Shown here: one piece after another, positions 41,369 to 50,285 of the stretch
Layout: every line of letters starts with the position of its first letter
How positions within the stretch are numbered: the first letter of the stretch is position 1
Origin: CAIWHR01 sp963823215
GTDB taxonomy: Bacteria; Pseudomonadota; Gammaproteobacteria; Burkholderiales; Casimicrobiaceae
Direction: 5' to 3'
Assembly: GCA_963823215.1 (NCBI GenBank)
Contig: CAWGKT010000007.1
Location: 62,001-126,000, forward strand
DNA length: 64,000 nt
Made by a program: the position numbers and the translations under genes
The notes under the pieces: model-generated
The model's input: only the letters and a program-made list of their open reading frames with translations
What the model was told of the DNA's origin: nothing
Database searches by the model: none

Positions 41369-42619
41369 TCAAATCGCCTGACGGGCCAACGCGTTCCGCC
41401 CGGATGCCGCGCGCCGCACCTGAAATACCGTGCCGATTCCGATCACATAGCAGCCGGCGACAGCGAAGAAAACCTCGCGCACCAGACCGTGGTCGAGCAG
41501 CAATCCGAACGCCACGGGCCCGATGATGCCGCCCAGGTCCAGCCCCGAGTAGACGAATCCGTACACGCGGCCCGCCGCGCCCTTCGGCGTCGCGCCGCGG
41601 ACGATGAGATCGCGCGAAGGGCCGGTGGCCCCCAGCACGCAACCGATGAGTGCGAACACTGGCAACAGTAGCGGAGTGGAAACCACTCCGGCGGCGACAA
41701 CGCCGAGCAGCACCGCACCGGCCAGCATCCCGGTGGCGGCCACGCGGTCGTGGCGCGCGGTGTGCGCGGCGAGAAATCCGCCGGCGAGAATTCCCGCAGT
41801 GCCGCCCAGCAGGTAGGCGGTCAGCGCGGTGGTCGCCAGCGCCAAGCCGACGCCGAAGTCCAGCTCGAGCACGGTCGGTATGAAGGTCTGCAGGCCCAAC
41901 CCGCCGATCGTGTTGAACACGAAGTAGAGGAAGCAGAGAAGGATGGGCGCCTGCAGGAATAACGCGGTGCTGCCTATCAGCGTCTGCAGATGCGCGTCCA
42001 CGGCACGGTGCGAGACCAGCAGCGCGCGCTGGGTGGCGATGATGCCGAGCGCGACGAGCCCCAACGCTCCCATCGCCGCCAGTGCAAGTCGCCACCCAAA
42101 TGCCGCGCTGAGCGCGAAGCTGACGATGGGCGCAAGGGCATAGCCGAGGTTGCCGCCGATGCCGTGCGAGCTGTAGGCATGACCCAGCCGCCGCGTCGCG
42201 ACATTGGCGTTGAGAATCGCGAAATCGGCGGGATGAAAGACGCCATTGCCGATCCCCATCAGCGCAGCGACGGGAAACAGCCAGCCGATTCCCGGGACCA
42301 GGCTCGCCAGCATGGTGCCGCCAGCGGCGAGCGCCACTCCCGCGAGCAGGACCGGGCGCGCGCCCAGACGATCGACCGCGAAGCCCGACACGAATTGCGT
42401 GATTCCGCTCGCCGCGTAATAGACGCCGACCAGCGTGCCGAGGACAGCGTAGCTAGTCCCGAACTCGACCTTGAGCAACGGGAAGAGCGGTGGCAGCGCC
42501 AGCTGGAAGAAATGCGAGAGCAGATGGGCGAAGGCGACCACACCGATCACTCTGGCATCGTGGCGGAACGAGTCGGGGCGGGCGGGTTCCAACGCGGGCA
42601 GCCTGGAACAAAACCCCAA
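41369..42619 (-). CDS. MFS transporter (FSR/YfcJ-like)
   Basis: 416-residue major facilitator with about twelve hydrophobic segments. Motif A is GFAVDRLGARPVLLAGVAL; GIGNGVFHPADFAILN and SSHGIGGNLGYALAP resemble the fosmidomycin-resistance (FSR) branch. It leads a minus-strand set with an SDR, an aldolase and a citrate-synthase-like enzyme, so uptake or export of their substrate is possible, though FSR-type members are mostly exporters. It is divergent from msrB with a 102-base gap that includes TATACT at 42621-42626. Confidence 0.85.
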   Translation of the reverse strand: MGFCSRLPALEPARPDSFRHDARVIGVVAFAHLLSHFFQLALPPLFPLLKVEFGTSYAVLGTLVGVYYAASGITQFVSGFAVDRLGARPVLLAGVALAAGGTMLASLVPGIGWLFPVAALMGIGNGVFHPADFAILNANVATRRLGHAYSSHGIGGNLGYALAPIVSFALSAAFGWRLALAAMGALGLVALGIIATQRALLVSHRAVDAHLQTLIGSTALFLQAPILLCFLYFVFNTIGGLGLQTFIPTVLELDFGVGLALATTALTAYLLGGTAGILAGGFLAAHTARHDRVAATGMLAGAVLLGVVAAGVVSTPLLLPVFALIGCVLGATGPSRDLIVRGATPKGAAGRVYGFVYSGLDLGGIIGPVAFGLLLDHGLVREVFFAVAGCYVIGIGTVFQVRRAASGRNALARQAI

Positions 42620-42721
42620 CTATACTGGATACAGCTGCGCCGCCGGCGCCGGCACCGACGTAAGGTGACGGCGACCGCGAGCGACTGTGCAGCTCGTCAT
42701 CGTCTCGAGGAGGAAGCCGAC

Positions 42722-43120
42722 ATGGTCGACAAGGTCACGAAATCGGATGCCGAATGGCGCGCGCAATTGACCGCCGAGCAATTCAGGGTGGCGCGCAAGA
42801 AAGACACCGAGCGCGCGTTCAGCGGCCAGTACTGGGACAATCACGCGGCCGGTACTTACCGCTGCGTCTGCTGCGGCACGCCGCTGTTCGGCGCGGAGAC
42901 CAAATTCGACTCCGGCACCGGGTGGCCCAGCTTCTACGCGCCGATCGCCGCGGAGAACGTGCGCGACGTGGACGACACGACCTGGTTCATGCGGCGCACG
43001 GAGGTTGTCTGCGCCATCTGCGACGCCCACCTCGGCCATGTCTTCGACGACGGGCCCGACCCGACAGGCCTGCGTTACTGCCTGAACTCCGCCGCGCTCA
43101 AGTTCGAGCCGAAAGGGTGA
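42722..43120 (+). CDS. msrB: Peptide methionine-R-sulfoxide reductase
   Basis: Repairs methionine-R-sulfoxide in proteins. 132 residues with the MsrB fold: two zinc-binding CxxC pairs (CVCCGTPLF and CAICDAHLG), FDSGTGWPSFYAP, GHVFDDGPDPTGLRYC and the catalytic cysteine in RYCLNSAALKF. Of the other cysteines only the zinc ligands are apparent, so regeneration by thioredoxin directly is likely. GAGGAGGAAG gives a strong ribosome-binding site before ATG 42722. Confidence 0.96.
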   Translation: MVDKVTKSDAEWRAQLTAEQFRVARKKDTERAFSGQYWDNHAAGTYRCVCCGTPLFGAETKFDSGTGWPSFYAPIAAENVRDVDDTTWFMRRTEVVCAICDAHLGHVFDDGPDPTGLRYCLNSAALKFEPKG

Positions 43121-43311
43121 CCGCGGGCAGCCTGCCTGGAGGTAGGATAGACGCCCGCGCAGGCACCCGGCCTGTCCGACGTCCTGCGCCTCGATTGGCG
43201 ACCCCTGCCACCCGTTCGCACTCGCGAAACCGGCGGGCACGGGCCCTGACTCGCCTTCTTCGCGCTCAGGCCGGGCCGGGGGCCGCGCGCCATCCTGCCT
43301 GCAGCGAGGGC

Positions 43312-43354
43312 TTGACAGCGTATGATATATTTATGATATCATTTTAATATACGC
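43312..43354 (+). promoter_or_regulatory. AT-rich promoter/operator before two small genes
   Basis: TTGACA (43312-43317) is followed by a strikingly AT-rich stretch. GCGTAT (43318-43323) and ATACGC (43349-43354) are inverted arms, TATGATAT occurs twice, and ATGATATCAT (43333-43342) is a perfect 10-bp palindrome. No single -10 is convincing: GATATC at 43335-43340 has 17-base spacing but only three consensus bases. The stretch ends 44 bases before a 49-residue gene. The preceding 190 bases after msrB show nothing recognisable. Confidence 0.5.
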
Positions 43355-43398
43355 TGCGACGCGTCGTGCGTCGGGCACCTGCCCATGGAGGCCTGACC

Positions 43399-43548
43399 AT
43401 GAACACACTCGCGCGAAACGGCGGATTCTGGATCGCGGCGGGCACCGCCGCGGGCACCGCGATCGGCATGGTGCTGGACGCCGCTTCGGTGGGACTGGCG
43501 CTCGGTCTCGCGCTGGGCATTCTAGGCGGCTTCCTGACACGCCGCTGA
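43399..43548 (+). CDS. 49-residue glycine-rich membrane protein
   Basis: Tiny protein of which nearly all is one or two hydrophobic helices: GGFWIAAGTAAGTAIGMVLD and VGLALGLALGILGGFLTRR. Small residues recur every four positions, as in glycine-zipper membrane segments, and the tail is TRR. A GGAGG eight bases before ATG 43399 supports translation. I do not recognise a family. It is preceded by the AT-rich control region at 43312-43354 and followed 66 bases later by a ribbon-helix-helix-like gene. A small membrane-acting peptide is possible, but no toxin family is recognised. Confidence 0.6.
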   Translation: MNTLARNGGFWIAAGTAAGTAIGMVLDAASVGLALGLALGILGGFLTRR

Positions 43549-43614
43549 TCGCGCCCATGCCGGTACGGCGCGCCCGCGCCGGCGGGCCACTATTCTTCCG
43601 TTCTGCAACCGTCC

Positions 43615-43797
43615 ATGGCCGACAAGAAGGCGTTCCTGCTGCGCGTCGACCCCGGCGTATGGGCGGCCATCGAGCACCTGGCGCAGGCCGAGCTGCGCAG
43701 CGTGAATGCCGAAATCGAGTTCCTGCTGCGCGACGCGCTCGAGCACCGTGGCATTGCGCCGAAGCGTGGGCCTCCGAAGGCGAAACCGGCCCGGTGA
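43615..43797 (+). CDS. Arc/HicB-like ribbon-helix-helix protein
   Basis: 60-residue protein MADKKAFLLRVDPGVWAAIE followed by HLAQAELRSVNAEIEFLLRD and a basic Pro/Lys tail. The short strand KAFLLRVD and two helices with RSVNAEIEFLL match the Arc-type ribbon-helix-helix fold, which binds DNA as a dimer. Stand-alone copies with this opening are widespread in proteobacteria. It might bind the palindromic region upstream, but its own promoter would be in the 66-base gap after the small membrane protein. Confidence 0.7.
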   Translation: MADKKAFLLRVDPGVWAAIEHLAQAELRSVNAEIEFLLRDALEHRGIAPKRGPPKAKPAR

Positions 43798-43818
43798 AAT
43801 TGGAGTCTTTCGCCGTTT

Positions 43819-44490
43819 TCAGGCCAGCACGCGGGCGAGGAACGCGCTCACGGCTTCGATCTCCTCCCACACGACCGAGTGCGGCATCGGGTACGTGTGC
43901 CACTCGACGCGGTAGCCGGCGGCGACAAGCACCCGGTGTCCTGCTTCACCCCATTCGAGGCGGACCATCGGATCGGCCGTCCCGTGCGCCATGAAGATCG
44001 GCACGTCGCGGTTCGCCGGGCTCGCCTCGCCCGCGAGCAGATCCGGGAGCACGACGTAGGTAGACAGCGCCACGATGCCGGCCAGCCGCTCGGCATGGCG
44101 CAAGCCGGTATGCAGGGCGATGACACCGCCCTGGGAAAACCCGGCGACGACGATCCGGCCGGCGGCGATGCCGCGGGCGTTTTCCCGCGCGATCAGCGCC
44201 TCGACCTGCGCCTGCGATGTGCGCACGCCGGAGATGTCGGCGCGATTGGTGATGTCGCCCGGCGCGACGTCGTACCACGCGCGCATCCGGAACCCGTTGT
44301 TGAGCGTCACCGGACGCACCGGCGCGTGCGGGAACACGAACCGGATCGACAGCGACGACGGCAGTCGCATCTCCTCGACGATCGGGACGAAGTCGTTGCC
44401 GTCGGCGCCGAGTCCGTGCAGCCAGATGACGGTGGCGTCGGGGCGGGGCCCGACCTCGAGTTCTATGGCAGGCAGGGGTTCGGCATTCAT
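43819..44490 (-). CDS. Alpha/beta-hydrolase, carboxylesterase/phospholipase family
   Basis: 223-residue serine hydrolase of the acyl-protein thioesterase/EstB type. The oxyanion region is VIWLHGLGADGNDFVPIVEE; the nucleophile is in VVAGFSQGGVIALHTGL (GxSxG), the Asp in MAHGTADPMV and the His in YPMPHSVVWEE. The start was set at ATG 44490 (MNAEPLPAIELE); the frame stays open upstream without homology. It likely cleaves short acyl esters. It converges with the ribbon-helix-helix gene and is divergent from the large oxidoreductase. Confidence 0.9.
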   Translation of the reverse strand: MNAEPLPAIELEVGPRPDATVIWLHGLGADGNDFVPIVEEMRLPSSLSIRFVFPHAPVRPVTLNNGFRMRAWYDVAPGDITNRADISGVRTSQAQVEALIARENARGIAAGRIVVAGFSQGGVIALHTGLRHAERLAGIVALSTYVVLPDLLAGEASPANRDVPIFMAHGTADPMVRLEWGEAGHRVLVAAGYRVEWHTYPMPHSVVWEEIEAVSAFLARVLA

Positions 44491-44630
44491 GATGAGCGTT
44501 CCGCGATGTCTGGTCGCGCATTCTAACCGTGCGGCCTGCCGTCGCCGCATCCGACGGCGGGAGAACGCCGGCTCGGTGCGCCGCGGTGGCCACGCAGTTG
44601 CTGCAATGACCCTGCCCGGCACACGGTAAA

Positions 44631-44659
44631 TTGCCGGTATCGGGGTGCAGGCGTAAACT
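44631..44659 (+). promoter_or_regulatory. Candidate promoter of the indolepyruvate oxidoreductase gene
   Basis: TTGCCG (44631-44636) and TAAACT (44654-44659) are separated by 17 bases, each matching the sigma-70 consensus at four of six positions. Transcription would start about 105 bases before the ATG at 44771. It lies in the 280-base divergent gap with the esterase gene. Confidence 0.42.
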
Positions 44660-44770
44660 GCGCGCCCGAACCAACCCGAACGCGCCGGGGACACGATTCC
44701 CGCCGCGTGCGGCGCGAGCCCTACCGGGTCATCGCACGTTCCCAAGACACAATTTTGTGGAGCAATGTAC

Positions 44771-47700
44771 ATGGCCGCTGCCGCTCCTGCCCTGCGTGAA
44801 GTCTCGCTGGACGACAAGTACGCGCTGGAGTCCGGCCGCGTCTATCTGACCGGGGCGCAGGCGTTCGTCCGCCTGCTGATCCTGCAGCGCCAGCGCGACG
44901 CGCTGGCCGGTCTCAACACCGCGGGCTTCGTCTCGGGGTATCGCGGCTCGCCGCTCGGCGCACTCGACCAGTCGCTGTGGAAGGCGCAGAAGTTCCTGGA
45001 GCGTGCGCACATCACCTTCCAGCCCGGTCTGAACGAGGACCTCGCGGCGACAGCGTTGTGGGGGTCCCAGCAGGTCAACCTCTATCCGCGCGCGAAATAC
45101 GACGGCGTGTTCGGGATGTGGTACGGCAAGGGTCCAGGCGTGGACCGTTGCGGCGACGTGTTCAAGCACGCAAATCACGCCGGGGCGTCGAAGCATGGCG
45201 GCGTGCTGGTGCTGGCCGGCGACGACCACGGCGCGAAGTCGTCCACGCTGCCGCACCAGTCGGACCACCAGTTCTCCGCGGCGATGATGCCGGTGCTCTA
45301 CCCATCGTCGGTGCAGGAGATCCTCGACCTCGGTCTGCACGGCTGGGCGATGTCGCGCTATTCCGGCTGCTGGGTGGGCTTCAAATGCGTCGCCGACACC
45401 GTCGAGAGCTCGTCGTCCGTGGACATCGGCCCGGACCGCACGCCGATCATCGTACCGGACGATTTTCCGCTGCCGGGGGACGGCCTGTCGATTCGCTGGC
45501 CCGACGGGTTCCTCGAAACCGAAGCGCGGATGCAGAACTACAAGGTCTACGCCGCGCTCCATTACTGTCGCGTGAACAAGCTCAACCGGATCGTCATCGA
45601 TTCGCCCAAACCGCGGCTCGGGATCATCACCAGCGGCAAGAGCTACCTCGACGTGCGGCAAGCGCTTGCCGACCTCGGCATCACCGAGGCCGATGCGTCG
45701 GAGATCGGCCTTCGCGTCTACAAGGTCGCGATGCCGTGGCCGCTCGAGCCCGAGGGTGTCCGGCAATTCGCGGAAGGGCTGGAGGAGATCCTCGTGGTCG
45801 AGGAAAAGCGGCAGGTCGTCGAGTACCAGCTGAAGGAGCAGCTCTACAACTGGCGCGACGACGTGCGGCCCCACGTGATCGGCAAGTTCGACGAAAAGGG
45901 CGAATGGGTGCGCCCCCACGGCGACTGGCTGCTGCCCGCGCTGGCGGAGCTCACGCCGGCGATGATCGCGCGGGTGATCGCGCAGCGGATCCGGCGGCTC
46001 GATCTCAACCCGCGCACCCTGGAAAGGCTCAACGCGCGCGTTGACTGGATCAACGCCAAGGAAGCCGCGCTCGCCAAACCCAGGATCACGCTCGAGCGCA
46101 TTCCCTACTTCTGCTCGGGCTGCCCGCACAACACGTCGACCAACGTCCCCGAAGGCAGCCGCGCCACGGCCGGCATCGGCTGTCACGTGATGGCGATCTG
46201 GATGGACCGTCGGACGTCGACGTTCACGCACATGGGCGGCGAAGGCGTGCCCTGGATCGGCCAGGCGCCGTTTACCGACGAGAAGCACATCTTCGCGAAC
46301 CTCGGCGACGGCACGTACTACCACAGCGGCAGCCTCGCCCTGCGCGCCGCGATCGCCGCCAAGGTCAACATCACCTACAAGATCCTCTACAACGATGCGG
46401 TCGCGATGACCGGCGGCCAGCCGTTCGACGGTCCGCTCACCCCGGCCGCCATCGCGAGCCAGGTCGCGGCCGAGGGGGTCGCCAAGATCGTCGTCGTCTC
46501 CGACGATCCTGGCAAGTACCCGGCGGGCTACTTTGCCGCGGGGATCGCGATCCACCATCGCGACGAGCTCGACGACGTCCAGCGCATGCTGCGCGACACG
46601 CCCGGCTGCACGGTGCTGCTCTACGACCAGACGTGCGCCGCCGAGAAGCGCCGCCGGCGCAAACGGGGCAAGTTCCCGGATCCGCCCAGGCGCGTGGTCA
46701 TCAACGAGCTCGTCTGCGAGGGCTGCGGCGACTGCGGCATCCAGTCGAACTGCGTGTCGGTCGCACCGGTCGAGACCGAGTTCGGCCGCAAACGCGCCAT
46801 CGACCAGAGCTCCTGCAACAAGGATTTCTCGTGCGTGAAGGGGTTCTGTCCGAGCTTCGTCACGGTCGAGGGCGGCGCACTGCGCAAGCCCGCTAAGGCC
46901 GAGGCCGGCGCCTTTGCCGAACTGCCGGATCCGGTGCGGCCGGCGACGGCCGAGCCCTACGGCATCCTGGTCACCGGCATCGGCGGCACCGGTGTCGTCA
47001 CCATCGGCGCGCTCATCGGGATGGCAGCGCACCTCGAAGGCAAGGGCGTGAGCGTGCTCGACATGACGGGACTCGCGCAGAAGAACGGCGCGGTCGTCTC
47101 GCACGTGCGGATCGCGGACGCACCGGAGCAGCTGCACTCGACGCGAATCGCCGCGGGCGATGCGAAGCTCGTGCTGGCCTGCGACATCCTGACCGGCGTT
47201 GGCTACGAGCAGCTGGCCAAGATGCAGCACGGCGTGACCAAGGCGCTCGTCAACACCGCGCTGGTGATGCCGGCGGGCTTCACGCGCGATCCGGATCTCG
47301 CCTTTCCGCGCGGCTCGATGGAGCGCGAGATCGAGGACGCGGTCGCGCCGGGCGACGCCGAGTTCCTCGACGCGACCAGGCTCGCGACCGGTCTCATGGG
47401 CGACTCGATCGCGACCAACCTGTTCATGGTCGGCTTCGCCTTTCAGCGCGGGCTGCTTCCGGTCAGCGAACAGGCGCTGATGCGCGCAATCGAGCTCAAT
47501 GCCACGGCGATCGAATCGAACAAGCAGAGTTTCGTCTGGGGACGGCGCGCCGCCATCGATCCCGCGCATGTCACGGCCGCGGCGGTCCCTTCGGCGAGAC
47601 CCGAGTCGCAACAGCTGTCGGCGTCGCTCGAGGAAACCGTCGCCCGCCGCGTGGAATATCTGACCGCCTATCAGGACGCCGCCTACGCCAGGCGCTACTC

Positions 47701-48298
47701 CGACGTTGTTGCCCGGGTGCGCGACGCCGAGGAGGCGAAGCTGCCCGGTGCTACGGCGCTTGCGGAGGCCGTGGCGCGCTACTACTTCAAGCTGCTCGCG
47801 GTGAAGGACGAATACGAGGTGGCGCGCCTCTACGCCGAGACCGATTTCGCGATGCGCGTCGCGGCGCAGTTCGAGGGCGACTACAAGCTGACGTTCCACC
47901 TCGCGCCGCCGGTGTTCAACAAGCCCGACCCGGCGACCGGCGTGGCGAAGAAGAGCGTGTACGGCCCGTGGATGATGCGCGCCTTCGGCGTGCTCGCGAA
48001 GCTGCGTCGGTTCCGCGGCACGGCGCTCGACGTCTTCGGCCGGACCGCCGAGCGCAGGATGGAGCGCGCGCTGATCGGCCAGTACGAAACGCTCATTGCC
48101 GAACTGCTCGCCGCGCTCGCTCCGCACAACCACGCGCTCGCCGTGGAGCTGGCGCAGATTCCCGAGCAGATCCGAGGCTTCGGCCCCGTCAAGGAGCGTC
48201 ATCTCGCGGCGGCAAAGGCGAAGGAGGCCGAGCTCGTTGGCGCCTTCCGGGTGGCCGTACCGGCCGGGCCGGAAACGGTCGCGCTTGCGGCGGACTGA
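44771..48298 (+). CDS. Fused indolepyruvate:ferredoxin oxidoreductase
   Basis: Single-chain 2-oxoacid:ferredoxin oxidoreductase, 1175 residues, that converts arylpyruvates or related 2-oxoacids to acyl-CoA. Order of domains: pyrimidine-binding TPP domain (SGYRGSPLGALDQSLW, FQPGLNEDLAATALWG), TPP pyrophosphate domain (FCSGCPHNTSTNVPEGSR, ANLGDGTYYHSG, DAVAMTGGQPFDG), a cysteine cluster CEGCGDCGIQSNC near residue 650, a gamma-type domain (GILVTGIGGTGVVTIGALIG near 730), and a C-terminal conserved tail. The start was moved to ATG 44771 because GGAG lies 8 bases before it but only 2 before the ATG at 44765. Intact. Long aerobic forms of this enzyme are common in betaproteobacteria. Confidence 0.93.
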   Translation: MAAAAPALREVSLDDKYALESGRVYLTGAQAFVRLLILQRQRDALAGLNTAGFVSGYRGSPLGALDQSLWKAQKFLERAHITFQPGLNEDLAATALWGSQQVNLYPRAKYDGVFGMWYGKGPGVDRCGDVFKHANHAGASKHGGVLVLAGDDHGAKSSTLPHQSDHQFSAAMMPVLYPSSVQEILDLGLHGWAMSRYSGCWVGFKCVADTVESSSSVDIGPDRTPIIVPDDFPLPGDGLSIRWPDGFLETEARMQNYKVYAALHYCRVNKLNRIVIDSPKPRLGIITSGKSYLDVRQALADLGITEADASEIGLRVYKVAMPWPLEPEGVRQFAEGLEEILVVEEKRQVVEYQLKEQLYNWRDDVRPHVIGKFDEKGEWVRPHGDWLLPALAELTPAMIARVIAQRIRRLDLNPRTLERLNARVDWINAKEAALAKPRITLERIPYFCSGCPHNTSTNVPEGSRATAGIGCHVMAIWMDRRTSTFTHMGGEGVPWIGQAPFTDEKHIFANLGDGTYYHSGSLALRAAIAAKVNITYKILYNDAVAMTGGQPFDGPLTPAAIASQVAAEGVAKIVVVSDDPGKYPAGYFAAGIAIHHRDELDDVQRMLRDTPGCTVLLYDQTCAAEKRRRRKRGKFPDPPRRVVINELVCEGCGDCGIQSNCVSVAPVETEFGRKRAIDQSSCNKDFSCVKGFCPSFVTVEGGALRKPAKAEAGAFAELPDPVRPATAEPYGILVTGIGGTGVVTIGALIGMAAHLEGKGVSVLDMTGLAQKNGAVVSHVRIADAPEQLHSTRIAAGDAKLVLACDILTGVGYEQLAKMQHGVTKALVNTALVMPAGFTRDPDLAFPRGSMEREIEDAVAPGDAEFLDATRLATGLMGDSIATNLFMVGFAFQRGLLPVSEQALMRAIELNATAIESNKQSFVWGRRAAIDPAHVTAAAVPSARPESQQLSASLEETVARRVEYLTAYQDAAYARRYSDVVARVRDAEEAKLPGATALAEAVARYYFKLLAVKDEYEVARLYAETDFAMRVAAQFEGDYKLTFHLAPPVFNKPDPATGVAKKSVYGPWMMRAFGVLAKLRRFRGTALDVFGRTAERRMERALIGQYETLIAELLAALAPHNHALAVELAQIPEQIRGFGPVKERHLAAAKAKEAELVGAFRVAVPAGPETVALAAD

Positions 48299-48304
48299 CG
48301 GGTG

Positions 48305-50152
48305 TTAGGCGGTGCTGCCGGCACGCCTTTCCGGCGGCGGCGCCAGCCAGTCCGTCAGTCCGTCCTGGATCGGGCCCGGCGACGGCGAAGCATGGGACAG
48401 CCGGAGCGGCGTCGCGCCGTCCGCTGCGGGTTCCGGCGCCGGCGGCACAATCGGCCGGCGACCGAGGACTTCATAGGGCAGCCATACGAAGTCGTCCTGC
48501 TCCTCGATCGGCTCCTTCAGGCGCACCGAGTATTCCGCCGTTGTCGACCGCAGGGTCAGCGATTGGGTGCCTCTGGGCCAAGCGCGCGCAAGGATAAGCG
48601 ACTTGAATGGCATCACCGGCTGCTTCGCACTCTCGCGCAGATAAAGTGCCGTGAAGAGATCGTGCGGGTCCGTTGCCTGCGTGTCGGACGACGAATGATC
48701 GCCCCCGGCGATGGCCATAGTGACACCCCGCGGACTTTGTCCGACGTACTCGGCGCCGATGTCGACCCGATCACCGATCCGTGTCTTGACCCGGCGCACG
48801 ACCACCAGCGACCACCGCATCGTCTCGTCATCGAGAATCGCTACCAGCGCGCCCGGATACACGCGGCCGACGTCGCCGACCGGAGCGCGCAGCCGGCAAC
48901 CCGACGCACTGCGGTCCTTGAGCTGCCAAACGTGATGGGGCACGCCGAACTCGTGCGTCGACGGAGGTTCACCCATGAATTCCGGAGGGCGCGCGTCACC
49001 ACCCGGCGACTGCGAGAAACCGCCCTGGGCCGTGATCGTGATCTCCTCGACTTCGGGCACAGCCACGGGTCGGGCGGCAAACTTCTTCTTTTCCTCGTAT
49101 CGCAGCATGCGCATGATGTGCCCGAGGCCGACGATGACCTTCACGGTCGACGTCAAAGGCTTCCGCTCGCCGCGTCGGCTCACACGCTCCGGTCTGAGTG
49201 TGTAGGTCGTGGCGACCTTGCGCAGCAACCGGACCTGCCGGGCGCGACCGAAGGACGATGGTATGCTCGCCCGGTATCGCGGATCACGCAGGGACTCGAG
49301 TTCCGTACCGATCAGTGCCAGCAACGGCGACGCGTCGAGCACGAGCGAATTTTCCGGGCTCGCTGCCGTTGCCCGCTTCAGTCCTTCTGCGCTGTCCAGG
49401 TCGACAACGAAACAGTCGCTGTCTGCCTCGCCATCAGTGGCAGCAACCGGGCGCAGCGCCACGGCCTCGCACCAGTGGGGCATGAAGCGGCTGAGCCAGA
49501 ATGCGTCGTACGGCGAGAACTGCCCGTCGTTCATCGTATCGAGCAGCAGGACCCGGATGTACTGGCCCTCGAGCGTACCCTCCGACCCGGACTCGTCGCC
49601 GCTGCCCGGCACCGTCACGGGCTGATGCAGGAAGCCCGCGGCCTGGGCGTATCGGTAGGCTTCGTGGAGCTCCCCCCATCCCTCGGGATTCGACGAGGCG
49701 GTCATGAGCGGCCGCAGCAGGGATTCAACCTGCCGATGCTTGAACAAGCGCAGCGTTGCCCGCGGGGCGCACTCCCGCCAGACGCGTGGGTTGGGCTCGT
49801 TGCGGATCTGCCGCAGAAAGTGCTCGAATGCCATGGCAAAGGACTGGCTGAGGTCGACAGCCGACCGCCAGTATCTCTTTTCGAGCGGTCGCGACTGCGG
49901 TTTTTGCGTCGCGTAGTTCACCAGCAGCGCGTTGCGCAACGGGCGCGCCCGCTCGTCGAGCGCGAGCAAGGCACCCAGCTGGTCGCGCCCCGGATCCCGC
50001 AGCACGACGAGGTCGGCTAGTGCCTCGGAGATCGATCGCTGTGCCGCCACGGGGTCGTTGCGCGGCAGCGATTGCCAATATTTGTCCGCCGCGGCGGCAT
50101 TGGCCAGCGGGCCCGGGTCGCCCCGTAGGACAGGTTTCAGAAAACCAAACAT
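48305..50152 (-). CDS. PilZ-domain-like protein, function unknown
   Basis: 615-residue cytoplasmic protein without signal or membrane segments. The start was set at ATG 50152 (MFGFLKPVLRGDP), preceded by GAGG. The N-terminal half is helical, including LPRNDPVAAQRSISEALADL and LLALDERARPLRNALLVNYA. The C-terminal part (about 445-560) contains CRLRAPVGDVGRVYPGALVA and WSLVVVRRVKTRIGDRVDIG, which look like a PilZ-type beta barrel, though a clear RxxxR c-di-GMP motif is not obvious. Related large proteins in betaproteobacteria are annotated as c-di-GMP-binding or hypothetical. It converges with the oxidoreductase gene, seven bases apart. Confidence 0.55.
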   Translation of the reverse strand: MFGFLKPVLRGDPGPLANAAAADKYWQSLPRNDPVAAQRSISEALADLVVLRDPGRDQLGALLALDERARPLRNALLVNYATQKPQSRPLEKRYWRSAVDLSQSFAMAFEHFLRQIRNEPNPRVWRECAPRATLRLFKHRQVESLLRPLMTASSNPEGWGELHEAYRYAQAAGFLHQPVTVPGSGDESGSEGTLEGQYIRVLLLDTMNDGQFSPYDAFWLSRFMPHWCEAVALRPVAATDGEADSDCFVVDLDSAEGLKRATAASPENSLVLDASPLLALIGTELESLRDPRYRASIPSSFGRARQVRLLRKVATTYTLRPERVSRRGERKPLTSTVKVIVGLGHIMRMLRYEEKKKFAARPVAVPEVEEITITAQGGFSQSPGGDARPPEFMGEPPSTHEFGVPHHVWQLKDRSASGCRLRAPVGDVGRVYPGALVAILDDETMRWSLVVVRRVKTRIGDRVDIGAEYVGQSPRGVTMAIAGGDHSSSDTQATDPHDLFTALYLRESAKQPVMPFKSLILARAWPRGTQSLTLRSTTAEYSVRLKEPIEEQDDFVWLPYEVLGRRPIVPPAPEPAADGATPLRLSHASPSPGPIQDGLTDWLAPPPERRAGSTA

Positions 50153-50285
50153 AGGGACGGATTCCTCGGCACGGTTAACCGGAATGACGCACAAGTCGTG
50201 CCAAAGCCATTGTTTCGCCGCGGTCGCGCGCCTTCGCCCCCGGTGGCACCAACCCGGTCGCACCCTCGGGCCGTAGAATGCCCGG

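Noticed and set aside
44729..48202. An uninterrupted minus-strand reading frame of 1157 codons opposite the oxidoreductase gene
   Set aside because: The plus strand encodes a clear full-length enzyme. The antisense product has the low-complexity Arg/His/Asp/Val composition typical of the complement of GC-rich genes and no recognisable motif.
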